Notes: a model not told the origin generated them from the letters alone. Counted from the stretch's first letter, positions 31,829 to 44,430 are shown. The stretch is 64,000 nucleotides of DNA from Zonotrichia leucophrys gambelii (GCF_028769735.1 NC_088188.1:1240001-1304000), one strand, 5' to 3'. Numbers and translations: made by a program.

Positions 31829-33115
31829 TGTTCCAGATTGCAGTGCAAGATGTTTTCCATTACCATCTGTATGGCAGATTGTCTTTTGTCAAGTGGGCAG
31901 TTTGCCTTATCTCTCTCTTTGAGTGACCACATTCACACCTCCCTGGGAGGGGACATCTGCTGATAACAGCTATTGAATGTCACTGCATGGCTGATAAGAA
32001 CTACAGCATCCCATTGGGAGATGTGAGCCCAGAGGGAGGAGCCAAGCATTCCTACCCAGATATAATCCAGAGGTTTTGAGACACCAGCACAGCTTCTCCA
32101 CTGGATTCCCCAGAGGAACAGCAGCTGCCTCTACTTCCACTGGATCTTCAGAGGAAGAATCCATCCTTCTCTACAGGATCCCTGCTCCAGCAGAACCACC
32201 CCTGACACTGCAGGAGGGCTGCAGCCACAATTCCAATGGGACTGCTGCCAACACCCTGACCCACAGGGTGTCAGGTTGGGTTCTGACTCTGTCAGTGTTG
32301 TTCTAGTGTACTGCATTGTCCGGTTTATCTCGGCTGTTTGAGGGGCCTGGAAGGCCCGGAGGTGGCCTTGGGGCAGCCCGCGTATCGAAGGACGAGAAGA
32401 GGCTTCAGTTCTTCTTTCTGGTTTTATGTTTATTAATTGTTTATCTAAAAGATGTTCTTTCAGCCGAACAGAGATCTGCTCAGCAGTCAGCCATGGGCAC
32501 ACTGTCTCTGCCCTCCCGGGCAGCCACGTATCTTTATACCCATTGTGACGTATACAATATTTATCATTTTTCCCCAATACCATCTATTGTTATAACTCGG
32601 TGTACTCTTAGTAATAACCAATAGAAAGGTGCCACCGTGGCCAAAGAAAATGGAGGAGAGGAGGAAGAAGAAGGACAGGACACACCCCAATTCCTCCATC
32701 TTACTCCTCTAAACCCCCCTGTACATAAATCTTAAACCTTGTGTCTCACCCTCTAATTAACTAATCCCTTCACCATTCACCCTGTGAAGCCCTCATCCTT
32801 GTCGTCTCCTGTGTAGGGTTAAAGTCCAGCTACCAGACACTTCTGGCAACATTCCAGGACTCCCGAGACCCCCAAGGTGGTCTCGGAGGCTCAGCATCTC
32901 AGGACTGAGATCTTGAGATCCGACACTGCATTGTTTATTTTATCTTTTTTTTTCCTTTCCCTATTAAAGAACTGTTATTACCCTCTCCCATATTTTTGCC
33001 TGAGAGCCCCTTAATTTAAAATTTATAGCAATTGGGAGGGAGGGAGTTTACATTCTCCATTTCAGGGGAGGCTCCTGCCTTCCTTAGCAGACTCCTGTCT
33101 TTCCAAACCAAGACC
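31829..33115 (+). mobile_element. LTR family B2, nested in A and itself split by C
   Basis: It runs from TGTTCCAGATTG to CCAAGACC. The 5-bp duplication CCATC is at 31824-31828 and 33116-33120. Its middle is interrupted at 32317-32925. Confidence 0.9.
32317..32925 (-). mobile_element. Solo LTR C (609 bp), innermost
   Basis: On the minus strand it starts TGTCGGATCTC and ends AACCGGACA. CTGCAT at 32311-32316 and 32926-32931 is an exact 6-bp duplication. TATA (GGTATAAAGA) near 32532 and AATAAA near 32430 on minus set the orientation. Only copy in the window. Confidence 0.93.
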
Positions 33116-33416
33116 CCATCACAGCAGAAGATGGAGGATGAGAAGAAGGAGAAGAAGGACAGGACATGCCCGGATTCCTCCATCTTGCTTCTTGAACCCC
33201 CATCCTAAAAACCCCAAAATTCTACTTTTTCACCCGTTGATAAATTCACTGTCATTTTACTCAAACTCTTTTGGCTTGTAAATCTTCACACAAGTTGGTA
33301 ATTGTTTCCATGGGCTAAAATCAAAGGCACTGTGACTCTGTGCCAAGGTCTCTGAGCCTTTTGCCAGGGTCTGGAGTCACCCCAGGGCACCCAGAGCAAT
33401 GTCCTGGGTTCCAACA

Positions 33417-34325
33417 CTCTCCCAGCTGCAGTGCCAGGCTCTGCTGGAGCCCAGCTCTGCCTCCTGAGCCCCCATCTGGCTGAGAGCACATCCCTGCAGA
33501 GCACAGAGCCCCAGAGAGGTTTGGAGCTATCGTGGAACAAATCTGGCTCTTCCTAATGAGTTTAGAGCTGAAATTCCTCAGTGCTCTGATGTTATCTGCT
33601 CAGCCTTGGCAGCGTGACAAGGACCTGATTATGTTGTAATAGCATAATGCAAAGATTATTACAGACTCATAAAAGACAAGTGCCTCCAAACCAGCATCCA
33701 CAATACCTGGAGGCCCTGAGAAGGAGATGAACATGCTGGGCTTTGTGCACTCCCAGCACAGAAATTACCTGCAGGATCTGACCCTGATCTGCTTGGAGGT
33801 TGCTCTTTTTTTATTATTTTATTGCCAGTAATGTACCAAAAGCATCTTGATCTCATTTTCCTATTACCATTTCTGTCAGAGCTGTAAAAATAAAGCAGCA
33901 TAAATAGCTCCCCAGGATTTTGATCTATTTTTCATGCACAAAGAGCCTTTGGAGGAAACCATCTACAGCTGGTTCTTCAGCCTTACAGATTCCATGTGGG
34001 GAGTGGCAGGAGGAGGGGGAAGGTGCCAGGGAGCACTGGAACCTGAGAGGTGGTTCTGGAACAGAATTATTGATGCAGACAGAGGCAGCTGGGGGATGGA
34101 GCAGCTGCTGAGCTGACAGCACCCAGCTCCATGGGGCTGCTCCAGCCTTTGTGACTCCAGCACATCCCCAGTGCTCTGTGAGCTGTAATTCAGATATCTC
34201 ACCATTCCTGATGGGGAGGTGCTGGGAGGGAGGAAATACCCTCTGCTTGCAGACAGGCCCAAGGGTCAGAGCAGACCCTACAGCTTGGCAGAAGGGGCCC
34301 AAAGAGGAGTTTTTAGGGTTTAAAA
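33417..34325. other. Intron sequence; source of the 83-bp copy
   Basis: Contains 33458-33540, duplicated at 29275. Otherwise no gene or element recognised. Confidence 0.55.
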
Positions 34326-34643
34326 TGTAACATTGTATGGTAATGTAGTGATTCTTATAGGCTGTATGTAAATGCTGTAGGATTTGTATATTGTACTAGA
34401 TTGGTTAGAGAGAAATAGAATATTCAACACAGAAGAAGATTTATGGTATTGTAACGGGAACCTCACTCTCTTACCCTCTTACTCTCTCTCTCATCCTCTC
34501 TCCCTCTCTGGGCCCTGCTCTGAGCTGTGTTTGGCAGCTCCCAGCAGGGCCCTGCCCCCAGGCCCTTTGCAATGAACCCCAAGTTCCTGACCTGGCTGCA
34601 GAGATCTCTGCTCTCCATCCATCCTACCCCTGACACTCCTACA
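34326..34643 (+). mobile_element. Putative solo LTR (318 bp)
   Basis: TGTAACATTG to CTCCTACA with a CT-rich middle and CAATGAACCC as a decayed poly(A) signal. No duplication found and no second copy in the window. Confidence 0.5.
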
Positions 34644-34856
34644 AGGAGCTGTGCCACGATTCTTCCCCTCTCTGCACCCTCTGCTTGTTTTCCCTGGCAG
34701 AGTTAAAACCCCCTTTCCAATGGAGCCATCATGTCCTTGGAAAAAACAAACACTGTGAAGCAGGAAAGTTTAGAGTATGGAAGTTTAAAGCCTGAGAAAT
34801 CTCTGTGGCTCTGAAAGTGCCATCAGCAAACTCCCTGAGAAGTGACTGTCACAGAG

Positions 34857-35244
34857 TTTGATGGTGTTCACAGGGTTGTCAGGTTGAGGGAACAGATGAG
34901 AACATTGACTCCATGTTTCAGAAGCCTTGATTAATATTATTTTATGATATATATTATATTAAAACTATACTAAAAGAATAGAAGAAAGGATTTCATCAGA
35001 AGGCTAGCTGAGAATAGAATAGCAAAGAATGATAACAAAGGTTTGTGGCTCGGGCTCTGTGTCCAAGCCAGCTGACTGTGACTGGCCATTAATTAGAAAC
35101 AACCACCATGGGCCAATCACAGATGCACCTGTTGCATTCCACAGAAGCAGATAATCATTGTTTACATTTTGTTCCTGAGGCCTCCCAGCTTCTTAAGAGG
35201 AAAAATCCCAAGGAAAGGATTTTTCATGAAGGATGTCTGGGACA
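34857..35244 (-). mobile_element. Solo LTR, family X1, minus strand
   Basis: Reverse complement of the X1 consensus seen at 8320, with decayed ends (TTTGATGGTG for TGTGACGGTG). Confidence 0.88.
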
Positions 35245-35441
35245 GAATCCCATTTTTATTATTAATGGCATTAACATTCAGTCTGATGTGGTTCTAAGCC
35301 TTGTTTGGAAGTTAATTCCTGCCCTCCCTGAGCCCAGCCCAGCCCAGCTCACAGGCTCTGCCCCAGGGTTTCAGCCTCTCCTGTCTGAGCAGAGCAGCAG
35401 CAGCTTTGTGCTGACCCCAGAAAGGGCCTGGCGAGGGCTGG

Positions 35442-36172
35442 GGTTGGCAAGGGTGAAAGTGTGACAGAAGAGTGTCACAGATATCTGTGCTTGGCAGGAA
35501 GATCTCTGAATGCAGAACCTGAGAATGGAACAGAGATGGAAACAAGTTTTTGATATAGAAGAACAACAGATGTGTAAATTGAGGATTGCTGAGCCAGTCT
35601 TACTGGACAATGAAGAAAGCCAAGGTTAAGTTGAACTGGAAGGAGGTTTTATGACTTAGAGCAAAGGATAAGCTGACCACAAACAAAAAAGATGTTTTTA
35701 CCAAGCAGAAATAGGAAAAGCAGAAAGATACCACAGGCAAACAAACATGCCAGTATGGCAAGGAGAAAAAAGGTCTAAGAATGTCCCACTGCAAGAAAAC
35801 TGAAAAACAACTTGAAGCTTAAACTGTTTCACACTAACTCATGTGACTAGATAGTAATGACCATAATATGGTAATGAGAGCAGTAATGATAGGCTATAGA
35901 TAAAAGTTAAGGTATAGATTGGTTCTACTGTATGAAGATGCTCAGCAAAGAAAAGTATAGAATGCATTGTAACCTAAACTAAGGGTCTCCAGGCCTGCCT
36001 GCAGCTGGAGCTGGCAGCTGTGGGCACAGCTCTGTCACCCATCACCCTGGACTGCTGTAACACTTGGATACAATAAACTGCATTTTGTATACAATAAACT
36101 GCATTTTGTATACAATAAACTGCATTTTGAAGAGCCACCTGGAGTACCACATCTCTCATTCAGGCTCTTCCT
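35442..36172 (+). mobile_element. Solo LTR, family I, copy 1
   Basis: Aligned with 61909-62608. Ends have decayed (GGTTGG, CTTCCT). GGCTGG before and GGCTGT after is a 6-bp duplication with one change. It carries three tandem AATAAA units at 36067-36129. Confidence 0.8.
36067..36129 (+). repeat. Three 21-bp repeats, each with a poly(A) signal
   Basis: AATAAA at 36072-36077, 36093-36098 and 36114-36119, spaced exactly 21 bp apart. Confidence 0.95.
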
Positions 36173-36178
36173 GGCTGT

Positions 36179-36652
36179 GGTGGATGCAGGTGTTACATCC
36201 CCCCCTTTAATGGACTTTCTGTTAATGGATGAAAATGCAAAGGGATCTTGGTCAATCCATCCCCTTCTTTTCTCATGGTGAATTTATGTGTTTGCATTGT
36301 TTATTGCAGCTAAAGAATCACAGAGCTCAAAAAACTTCCCCAGGTTTTGTGGCAGAGCAGCCTCAGGGGCCCTCCCTGAGCAAAACCCCAGCCAAGGCAG
36401 GCAGAGCACATTTGGAATTGCAGTTTGGGGTGACCCATGACAGGAGCACCTTCAGTCCCAGCTCCACGAGGAGATCTGAGGTGGCAGCAGAGCCACCCCT
36501 GCCCAGCCACAGCCACCCCTGCCACCTGCAGCTGCCCCAGTCTCCCACCCAGGGCAGGGAAAGGCTGGCACAGCTGATCCTGGCACAGCTGATCCCACAC
36601 TGGGGCTGGGCTTTGGGCTGGGAGGGGACCCCAGAGCTCCCTGCCAGCCTCA
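36179..36652. other. Intron sequence, no gene
   Basis: Nothing recognised. Confidence 0.5.
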
Positions 36653-36658
36653 ATTATC

Positions 36659-37310
36659 TGTTGAAGATTGCAATCCAAGATGTTTTCTATTACCATCTGT
36701 GTGGCAGATTATATTTTGTCAAGAGGGCAGTTTGCCTTATCTCTCTCTTTGAGTGACCATCTGCTGATAACAGCTATTGAATGTCACTGCATGGCTGATA
36801 AGAACTACAGCATCCCATTGGGAGATGTGAGCCCAGAGGGAGGAGCCAAGCATTCCTACCCAGATATAATCCAGAGGTTTTGAGACACCAGCACAGCTTC
36901 TCCACTGGATTCCCCAGAGGAACAGCAGCTGCCTCTTCTTCCACTGGATCTTCAGAGGAAGAATCCATCCTTCTCTACAGGATCCCTGCTCCAGCAGAAC
37001 CACCCCTGACACTGCAGGAGGGCTGAGCCACAATTCCAATGGGACTGCTGCCAACACCCTGACCCACAGGGTGTCAGGTTGGGTTCTGACTCTGGCAGTG
37101 TTGTTCTAGTGTACTGCATTATTTATTTCATCTTTTTATTTTTCTCCTTTCCCTATTAAAGAACTGTTATTTCCTGCTCCCATATTTTTGCCTGAGAGCC
37201 CCTTAATTTCAAATTTATAGCAATTGGGAGGGGTGGGGAGGGTTTACATTCTCCATTTCAGAGAGGCTTCTGCCTTCCTTAGCAGACACCTCGCTTTTCA
37301 AACCAAGACA
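36659..37310 (+). mobile_element. Solo LTR, family B2, copy 3
   Basis: TGTTGAAGATTG to CCAAGACA. TTATC at 36654-36658 and 37311-37315 is an exact 5-bp duplication. Confidence 0.92.
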
Positions 37311-37315
37311 TTATC

Positions 37316-37806
37316 CTACAATTCCTATCAAGAGAGGCCTGACACGGATGTGTGGAGGTCAGGGAGGGAAGGTGTGCAATCCTGCCTTGGTTCTGCCCCT
37401 GAGCAGCCTGACAAGCCATTTCTGTGCTGTTTATCTTTGTCCCCTCCTTTTGCAGCCCCTGAGGGCACAGTGAGCAGGGCAGAGCTGTCACAGCCCGGGG
37501 ATGGTGCAATGCCAGTCCCACACAGCTGGGGCCTGCTCAAGGTCTTGCAATAGCAGGAATTCTTCTTTTAGGGACATTTGAAACTTCAGTATCTATTCCA
37601 GATGTTCTAATCTCCACCTCCACATCCTGTGAATTATCCTAGTTGAGAAGATCCCTTCAGAAACCTCTCCAGGTTAGATTTCTGTGCACCATTTAAGAAC
37701 TCTTTTTAATTTCCCTCTTCACAAACACTGTGAAGTAACTCATGGACAGTCAGTGCCCATAGGTACCAGGTGAATACCTGCTCTGGGATGTTTTCCATCT
37801 TCCCTA
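37316..37806. other. Intron sequence, no gene
   Basis: Nothing recognised. Confidence 0.5.
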
Positions 37807-38276
37807 TGTCACCATGATATTTTCTGAAAAATCCTCTTTGCCCAGTATTTTCTCCTGGGAAGCTGAGAAGCCTCAGAAAAGAATGCAAACAATAATTATC
37901 TGATTGCTTGGAATGTGCTTGGAATGTGGTCTGGAGATCATTTACCAACAGGTGCATCATTGATTGGTTCCATGGGAATTGTTTTTAATTAATGACAATC
38001 CCAGTCCAGATGTGTCAGACTCTGAGGAGTCAGGAGCTTTCATGATCATTCTTGTTCAGCCTTCTGATGTCTCCTTTCTCTTTCTTTAGTATAGTTTTAG
38101 TATATAATATAATATAATATAATATAATATAATATAATATAATATAATATAATATAATATAATATAATATAATATAATATAATATAATATAATATAATAT
38201 AATATATCAGCCTTCTGAGAACATGGAGTCAAATTCTCATCTCTCACCTCGTTCTGGGGTCCCTCACAACACCACA
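37807..38276 (+). mobile_element. Solo LTR, family X2
   Basis: TGTCACCATGATATTTTC to ACACCACA, with CCCTA before and CCCCA after as a 5-bp duplication with one change. It contains the ATAAT array at 38101-38207. Confidence 0.9.
38101..38207. repeat. ATAAT pentanucleotide microsatellite
   Basis: About 20 nearly perfect units at the AT site of the X2 LTR. Confidence 0.97.
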
Positions 38277-38329
38277 CCCCAAAGCACAGAGGAGATGGGA
38301 TCATCCATTGTGTGGTGCTGGGATCGATC

Positions 38330-38580
38330 ACGAGACAAATTTCTTATGGCGCAGCACACAAGGACCTGAACTGTGCCTGAGGTCTCAAAGAACAAAGGTT
38401 GGTGACAAGGGAGAGCTTTTAAAGCTTTTCAAGCTCAGTCTCTACTTTTACTGATCAAAGACTTCCAATCAAGTTCTAGCAGAGGAGCTGAATGGGGAGA
38501 GCTGAGCAGCTCAGGCACAGTGCCCAGAGTGAGGATAACCTTTAAGGAGTCCTGACAGGCAATAAAAGCCCTGTTTTCCT
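38330..38580. repeat. Inverted copy of the 30931-31315 repeat
   Basis: The reverse complement matches 30990-31200 (AAGTCTTTGATCAGTAAAAG, ACCTCAGGCACAGTTCAGG) and extends a little beyond it. Confidence 0.75.
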
Positions 38581-39554
38581 GAGCAGTCAAATCCCTGGAG
38601 TGAATTAAACTGTGCTGGATATTGGTGCAAACAGTGATTTCTGCACGAGCTGCATCCCCAGGCTTTGGATCAAAGCAAGGCAAACCAGCTCTGCAGGGGT
38701 CATGGCCTCAGTACATTGATTTATTTACAAAGTTTAGGACCTGGTATTACTTATTTTGTGTGAAACACACAGAGCAGAGATTATGGGAAAACTAGGCAGG
38801 AAAACTTGCCTGCATTTATCAGACAGGATTCTGTTTACTCCTTGGACGCTGCTGGGCTTTCTCTCATTCTGTTCTGTATGAAAGTCTCCCTAAATATCAA
38901 ATAAATATTAAGAATTTCGGTTCAAAGCCCACAGCTTCATAGTCATTATTTCAGGTCACTCAACATTCATTTTTTTCTATTTCTGTAACACAAGCCTTTT
39001 AAAAAATCACTAATTAATGTACCCCTCAACAAATAGCAATAAACAAATATAAATAGATTAATAAATAAATAGAAATAATAAATAAACATCCCTCTGCAGA
39101 ACAACACTGCCCTGACTCCCTGGAAAGGCCCTGCCAGCCCAGTTAGCAGCACTAAATCTCAGCCAGCACTGGGTAATTTCAAGATTACATTTTAATAACA
39201 GCAGGCCAGTCCTTATCTTTTCCCTGCCTCCTCTTGTGCTTGATCTCCCAATTAGGGATAAGAGCAGTGGAAGTGATCCAGCCCCACCATGCAGTCAGAT
39301 TTCACCCAAATTGCTCTTACATGGCTATAAAAGGGCTCTTGTGGAATTATTTTTCCCAAGGGAGCCTGTTGATAAAAACAGTGACTGTTTCCATTTATTT
39401 CTCTGGGTACATTCACAGGAGCTCAGACACACTGAGATTTGATCCTAACAGAAGGAATCCACTGCCATTCCCTGGAAAAGAGCCTCAGCCCCTCCCACCA
39501 AGAAGAGGAAAATGATTATTCTCTAATCAGACATTTCCAGGAAGATCAGGTGGA
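38581..39554. other. Intron sequence, no gene
   Basis: AT-rich with AATAAATA runs near 39055-39085. No gene. Confidence 0.5.
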
Positions 39555-39785
39555 TGCCCTTGAGCGTCCCAAGGTCCTTCCCAGGCTGAGGGGCCAGAGC
39601 TGGACACAGCACTGAGGTGTGCCCTCAGCAGTGCCCAGGGCAGGGCAGAATGAGCTCCCGGCTCCTGCTGGCCACACCATTCCTGATCCAGGCCAGGAGC
39701 CATTCTTGGCCACCAGGGCACTCTGCTGGCTCATGTTCTGCCTGCTGTCCATCAGTGCCCCCAGGTCCCTTTGTGCCTGAACATG
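39555..39785 (-). mobile_element. CR1 LINE fragment, antisense, older subfamily
   Basis: Contains GCTGGACACAGCACTGAGG and CCATCAGTGCCCCCAGGTCC, CR1 text from farther 5' than most other fragments here. Confidence 0.65.
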
Positions 39786-40117
39786 GGAGCTCCTGATGTT
39801 CCTGTCACCACTTAATTCATTCTGCCACGTTTGTCATCTTGTATATGGAAATCTCTTCCAATATAAACAGTGTGAGAGATACTGCTCCCTTCGAAAAATG
39901 TAGAAGGTTTATTAAACCTTATAAAAAATACAACAGAAGACTGAATAGAGAAAATATTACAGCACCAGGAGCAGAGGATCTTTCCCACCATGTGCTCACC
40001 CACACCATGGAGGTTTCACCTTTTAACCCTTTAGCTCCCCCAAAGTTCCGTCCACGGACTCCTCCTTCCCTGCCCAGTGCTGGAGATCCCTGCCTGACAC
40101 CTTGATTGGAGCTCAGG

Positions 40118-40481
40118 GGTCACCATATTTTCTGAAAAATCCCTTCGCCGGGATTTCTTCTCCTGGGAAGATGAGAAGCCTCAGCTTCTCCATGTTTTGC
40201 TCCTCTGGAATATGGTCTGGTGATTGTTTATCCAAACATGTGAATTGTTTTTAATTAATGACCAATCACAGCCAGCTGTGTCAGACTCTCTGAGTCAATC
40301 ATGGGGTTTTATTATTCTTTCTTTTCTAGCCTTCTGTCTGTATCCTTTCTCTATAGTTTAGTTTTGTTTTAGTACATAATTTTCTTTTGATATAGTATCA
40401 TAAAATAATAAATCAGCCTTCTGAGAACATGGAGTCAGATTCTCATCTCTCACCTCGTCCTGGGGACCTCACAACACCACA
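40118..40481 (+). mobile_element. Solo LTR, family X2
   Basis: GGTCACCATATTTTC (decayed TG) to ACACCACA. CTCAGG at 40112-40117 and GTCAGG at 40482-40487 is a near-perfect duplication. Its AT region is short. Confidence 0.9.
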
Positions 40482-40487
40482 GTCAGG

Positions 40488-41408
40488 TGCTGCCACAGGA
40501 ACGAGTGACCTTCACAAATGTCCCAAACCCAGGGCACCCCTGAGAACAACACAAGGGGGTAAAACACAACTGTAAATCTATAAAACTGCTCCTAACCTAT
40601 ATACATATTTGCCTTTTAATTGTGAGAGTGAACCATGGCAGTACTCATCTGTCACAAGGGGTTGGAATCCCCCAATGAATAATGAAATGAAAAATGGAGC
40701 ATCAGGTCCTTCCACACAGGAGGATGGTGGTTACCCATCCCCTAACAAATTCTGCCTCATTCAGGGAGAATTTCATCTTGCTCTGAGCCCCCTCAAGCTT
40801 TCCTCCTGTCTCTCACAAGCACTCCCAGTCACTCACACGTCTTGAGCCGACTTTCATTAAATTGAGATTAAAAGGACTTTCTCCACAGACAAAATCATAA
40901 AATGGAAAATGTCTCATTTCAGCTTTTTCCTCCAAATCAGAGCCTTGCCATTCAAGGGCACCCAGCACTAATAACTTTCCTGCTGAAGCAGCTCCTTCTA
41001 TTTGATTCTTTCAAACAGCAGCAGAGGCTCCAAACCCCAGAGCAGCAGCACAGGACACATCCTCAGGCACAGATTCACAGCCAGACCCGAGGGAAGGGCT
41101 GGGGCTGGGACAGGGCAGGTTTAGGTTGGGTTTTGGGAAAGGCTCTTCCCCCAGAGGGTGCTGGCACTGCCCAGGCTGCCCAGGGAATGGGCACAGCCCC
41201 GAGGCTGCCAGAGCTCCAGGAGCTCCAGGGATGCCCAGGCTGGGATTGTTGGGGTGTCTGTGCAGGATAAATCATCCCTGTGGATCCATTCCCAAATGTG
41301 GAAGATTCCATGATCCATGACTTTATCTGTGAGACCTCACTGCACCCTGAAAACAAAGGACATGAACATCCCTGCTCTGCTCTCACTTTTCCCTGACAGG
41401 GATTTGCT
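40488..41408. other. Intron sequence, no gene
   Basis: Nothing recognised. Confidence 0.5.
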
Positions 41409-41414
41409 GTGAAT

Positions 41415-41796
41415 TGTAGCCATGATATTTTCTGAAAAATCCTTTCTTTAGGACTTTTTCCTCCTGAGAAGCTGAGAGGCCTCAGGAACAAAATATAAAC
41501 AATGATTATCTGCTGCTGTGGAATGCAACAGGTGCATCTGGGATTGGTCTCATGGGGTTGTTTCTAATTAATGGTTAATCACAGTCAGCTGGCTCAGACT
41601 CTCTGAGCCACAAGCTTTTGTTATCATTCCTCCTTTTTCTATTCTTAGCCAGCCTTCTGATGAAATCCTTTCTTCTCTTCTTTTAGTATAATTTTAATAT
41701 AATATATATTATAAAATAATAAATCAGCCTTCTGAAATATGGAGTCAGATCCTCATCTCTTCCCTCATCCTTGGACCCCTGTGAACACAGTCACAA
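41415..41796 (+). mobile_element. Solo LTR, X2-type start with X1-type body
   Basis: It starts TGTAGCCATGATATTTTC like X2, but the rest follows X1. GTGAAT at 41409-41414 and 41797-41802 is an exact duplication. Confidence 0.9.
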
Positions 41797-41802
41797 GTGA
41801 AT

Positions 41803-43212
41803 TCAGTCTGCTCATGTCTGAAAAACAGAGATGAGTCAAAAGCATCTAAAAACTTTACCTTTAAAAATCTGGGATGTGATTCCGGTGAAATTCTGCCAAA
41901 AATGAAATGGAGCATTTCAGTGGAATGGATGCAGCCTCATTTAGAGCTCATCAGAATGGAGGGTGTCTGCATTTCTGGGTTTGCATGAAGTTCAAAACCC
42001 TCAATAATTGATAATAAAAGTGAAATGGAGCAAAATTTCACATTTAGTGCAACCAAACATCCTCATCAACTCTGCATTTCTGAACTTCAGTTTGGAAACT
42101 TTTCAGGGTTCTTTTCTGAAATGCATCTGCAAACCCAAATAGAAATGATGAGTTTTGGAAAGCAGAATGTAGGAAGTGGGCAAGGCAGAAGGGACAATGA
42201 GCAGTGCTGTGTCCTCACACCAAAATTATGACTCATTCCTTGCTCATTTGTTTAGATTTCAACACTAATTGTTATTAGTCCCTAATTCACCAGCATCTCT
42301 GGGCTTGGCATGAGTGTAAAATAACAAATATAGAAATTTCCTGTGAACACACAAAGTCAAAAGAGATGGAAACGGAGCAGAAAATCAGAAGATTGCTCCC
42401 AGATTTATCCCCAGATTTTTCTGCTGGAGAAAGTGCTCATTGCTGCAGCCTTGGGGATGATTTTGGTGCATCTCTTTGCTCCTGCAAAGTAACACAGGAA
42501 AAGAACTTTTCCAACCCTGCTCACATTTTGCAAGTCATGCCTGCATGTTAAGGTTATTTTCTTTTATTTATTTTCTTTTATTTTCCCTGTGAGTCACCAG
42601 GCAGCCTTAAAGTCACTGCAGTCACTTAAAGCAATGAAAAGCCTTCAACCAAATTCTCTTTAAAATGAGACCTGGGCCATGTTCAAATGGCACTTGGAAA
42701 GTGTGAGCCAAGTCTCTAAAGGAAAATGGAAACACTTCCATGCACTCCAAAGGCCCTGGGCACCATCCCAGCCCCTGAACCCAGCAGTGCCATCAGCTGT
42801 GCCCTCCAGGGCTGCCATCCTGGCACAAAACGCTGGCAGAACTTTTTGTTTAATTAAAAAGCTGCAAAAGGAGCTGCTGGGAGCCCCTCTCAGCTCTTCC
42901 CTGGTTTAACTGGAAGCTGCTCATGGACCTCCCCTGGACAGGAGCTGTGCCAAGCACAGTTATCCCCATCCTGGGATAAATCCTGCCTGCAGATCACATC
43001 TTGCTCAGAGCCCAGCTCGGGCAGGGACAGGCTGGGCTTCTCCTGCTCTCCCTGCAATTCCAGGCTGTTCCAGCCTCCTCTCTGAGGGCACAGACTCCTT
43101 CCCCAACCCCGTGGTTCCCTTGCATTTCTAATGAAGGACTTCTTGCTGAGAGCACCAGGAGAGAGCAGCTGAATTTCTGTTTCCAGCTCAGCTCAGAGCC
43201 CATGGAGCTGCT
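41803..43212. other. Intron sequence, no gene
   Basis: About 1.4 kb of AT-rich sequence without recognisable elements. Confidence 0.5.
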
Positions 43213-43270
43213 GGAAAATTCACAGAATCACTGGGTCGGAGGAGACCTTCAAGATCATCAAGTCCAACCC

Positions 43271-43585
43271 TGTGGCAGCACAGGCACAGACTCCCAGAAA
43301 AATCCTGGGAAGATGTGTAGAAGCTGTGAAAAACTTAGAAGAAAAGAATTCAAGCAATTATGATCTCTCTTTCTGTAACCATTTCTTATAGATATAGTTC
43401 TCTAAAGTGTGTTATTGATAGCCACCAATAGTGTGTGTGAGAGGTTTTCACCCTGAGACCAATCAAGTTTGAAGTCCACCATTGTTTCTATAAGAACTGT
43501 AGATTTCTAATAATAAAGTGTCTTTTATGCCTTCTAGGTCATAGAGTCAATGCTCATTATTGCCCAGCTGGGGGCTGGTACTACA
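43271..43585 (+). mobile_element. Solo LTR (315 bp), single copy in window
   Basis: TGTGGCAGCAC to GTACTACA, with CAACCC before and GAACCC after (one mismatch). AATAAA at 43512-43517. Its removal restores CR1 continuity. Confidence 0.82.
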
Positions 43586-43861
43586 GAACCCAGCCCAAAT
43601 ACCCGAACTCACCCCTGGCACCCAGTGCCACATCCAGGCTTTGTCAAACACACCCAGGGATGGGGACTCCACCACCTCTCCGGGCAGCCATTCCAGAACT
43701 TTCTCACCCTTTTTGTGAAAAACATCTTCCTCGTATCCAACCTGTGTTTCCCTTGCAGCTCGAGGCTGTGTGCTCTGGCTGTGTCAGTGCTGCTGGAGAC
43801 AGAGCCCAGCCCCAGCTGAGCACAGGCACCTTTCAGGAGCTGTGCAGAGTGATGGGGGCAC

Positions 43862-44242
43862 TGTGACCGTGTTCACAGGGGTTTTTGGATGAGGGAAGAG
43901 ATGAGGATCTGACTCCATGGTTCAGAAGGTTTGATTTATTATTTTATTATATATATTACATTAAAACTATACTAAAAGAAGAGAAGAAAGGATTTCATCA
44001 GAAGGCTAGCTAAGAATAGAATAGGAAGGAATTAATAACAAAAGCTTGTGTCTTGGACTCTCTGTCCGAGCCAGCTGACTGTGATTGGCCATTAATTAGA
44101 AACAACCCCATGAGACCAATCCCAGATGCACCTGTTGCATTCCACAGCAGCAGATAATCAATGTTTACATTTTGTTCCTGAGGCCTCCCAGCTTCTCAGG
44201 AGGAAAATTCCTAAGGAAAGGATTTTTCATAAAAGATGAAAA
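43862..44242 (-). mobile_element. Solo LTR, family X1, minus strand
   Basis: It begins TGTGACCGTGTTCAC. The far end lacks the last few bases (AAAAGATGAAAA). GGGCAC before and GGGCAT after flank it inside CR1. Confidence 0.88.
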
Positions 44243-44430
44243 GGGCATCCCTGAGTCTCCTTTTCTCCAGGCTGAGCACCCCCAGCTCCCTCAGGGGTTC
44301 CTCTCAGGGTTTGTGTTCCCAGCCCCTCTCCAGCCCTGTTGCCCCCTCTGGATTGTTTAACAGAAAGGCTCAGGGTGTCCCCAGAGCTGCCCCAGGAGCA
44401 GAGCTCAGGTACAACACACCCAGCTCCTGG

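Larger units (their letters stand above)
31545..33416 (-). mobile_element. LTR family A, copy 3 (outermost shell of a triple nest)
   Basis: Pieces 31545-31828 and 33121-33416 together match family A in reverse complement, from TGTTGGAACCC (at 33416) to CTTTAACA (at 31545). LTR B2 splits it exactly within GTGTCACCATC/ACAGCAGAA. Confidence 0.85.
43213..44430 (-). mobile_element. CR1 LINE, antisense, split by two LTRs
   Basis: Pieces 43213-43270, 43586-43861 and 44243-44430 join into one CR1, matching the sense copy at 53895-54290 read backwards. Confidence 0.85.
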
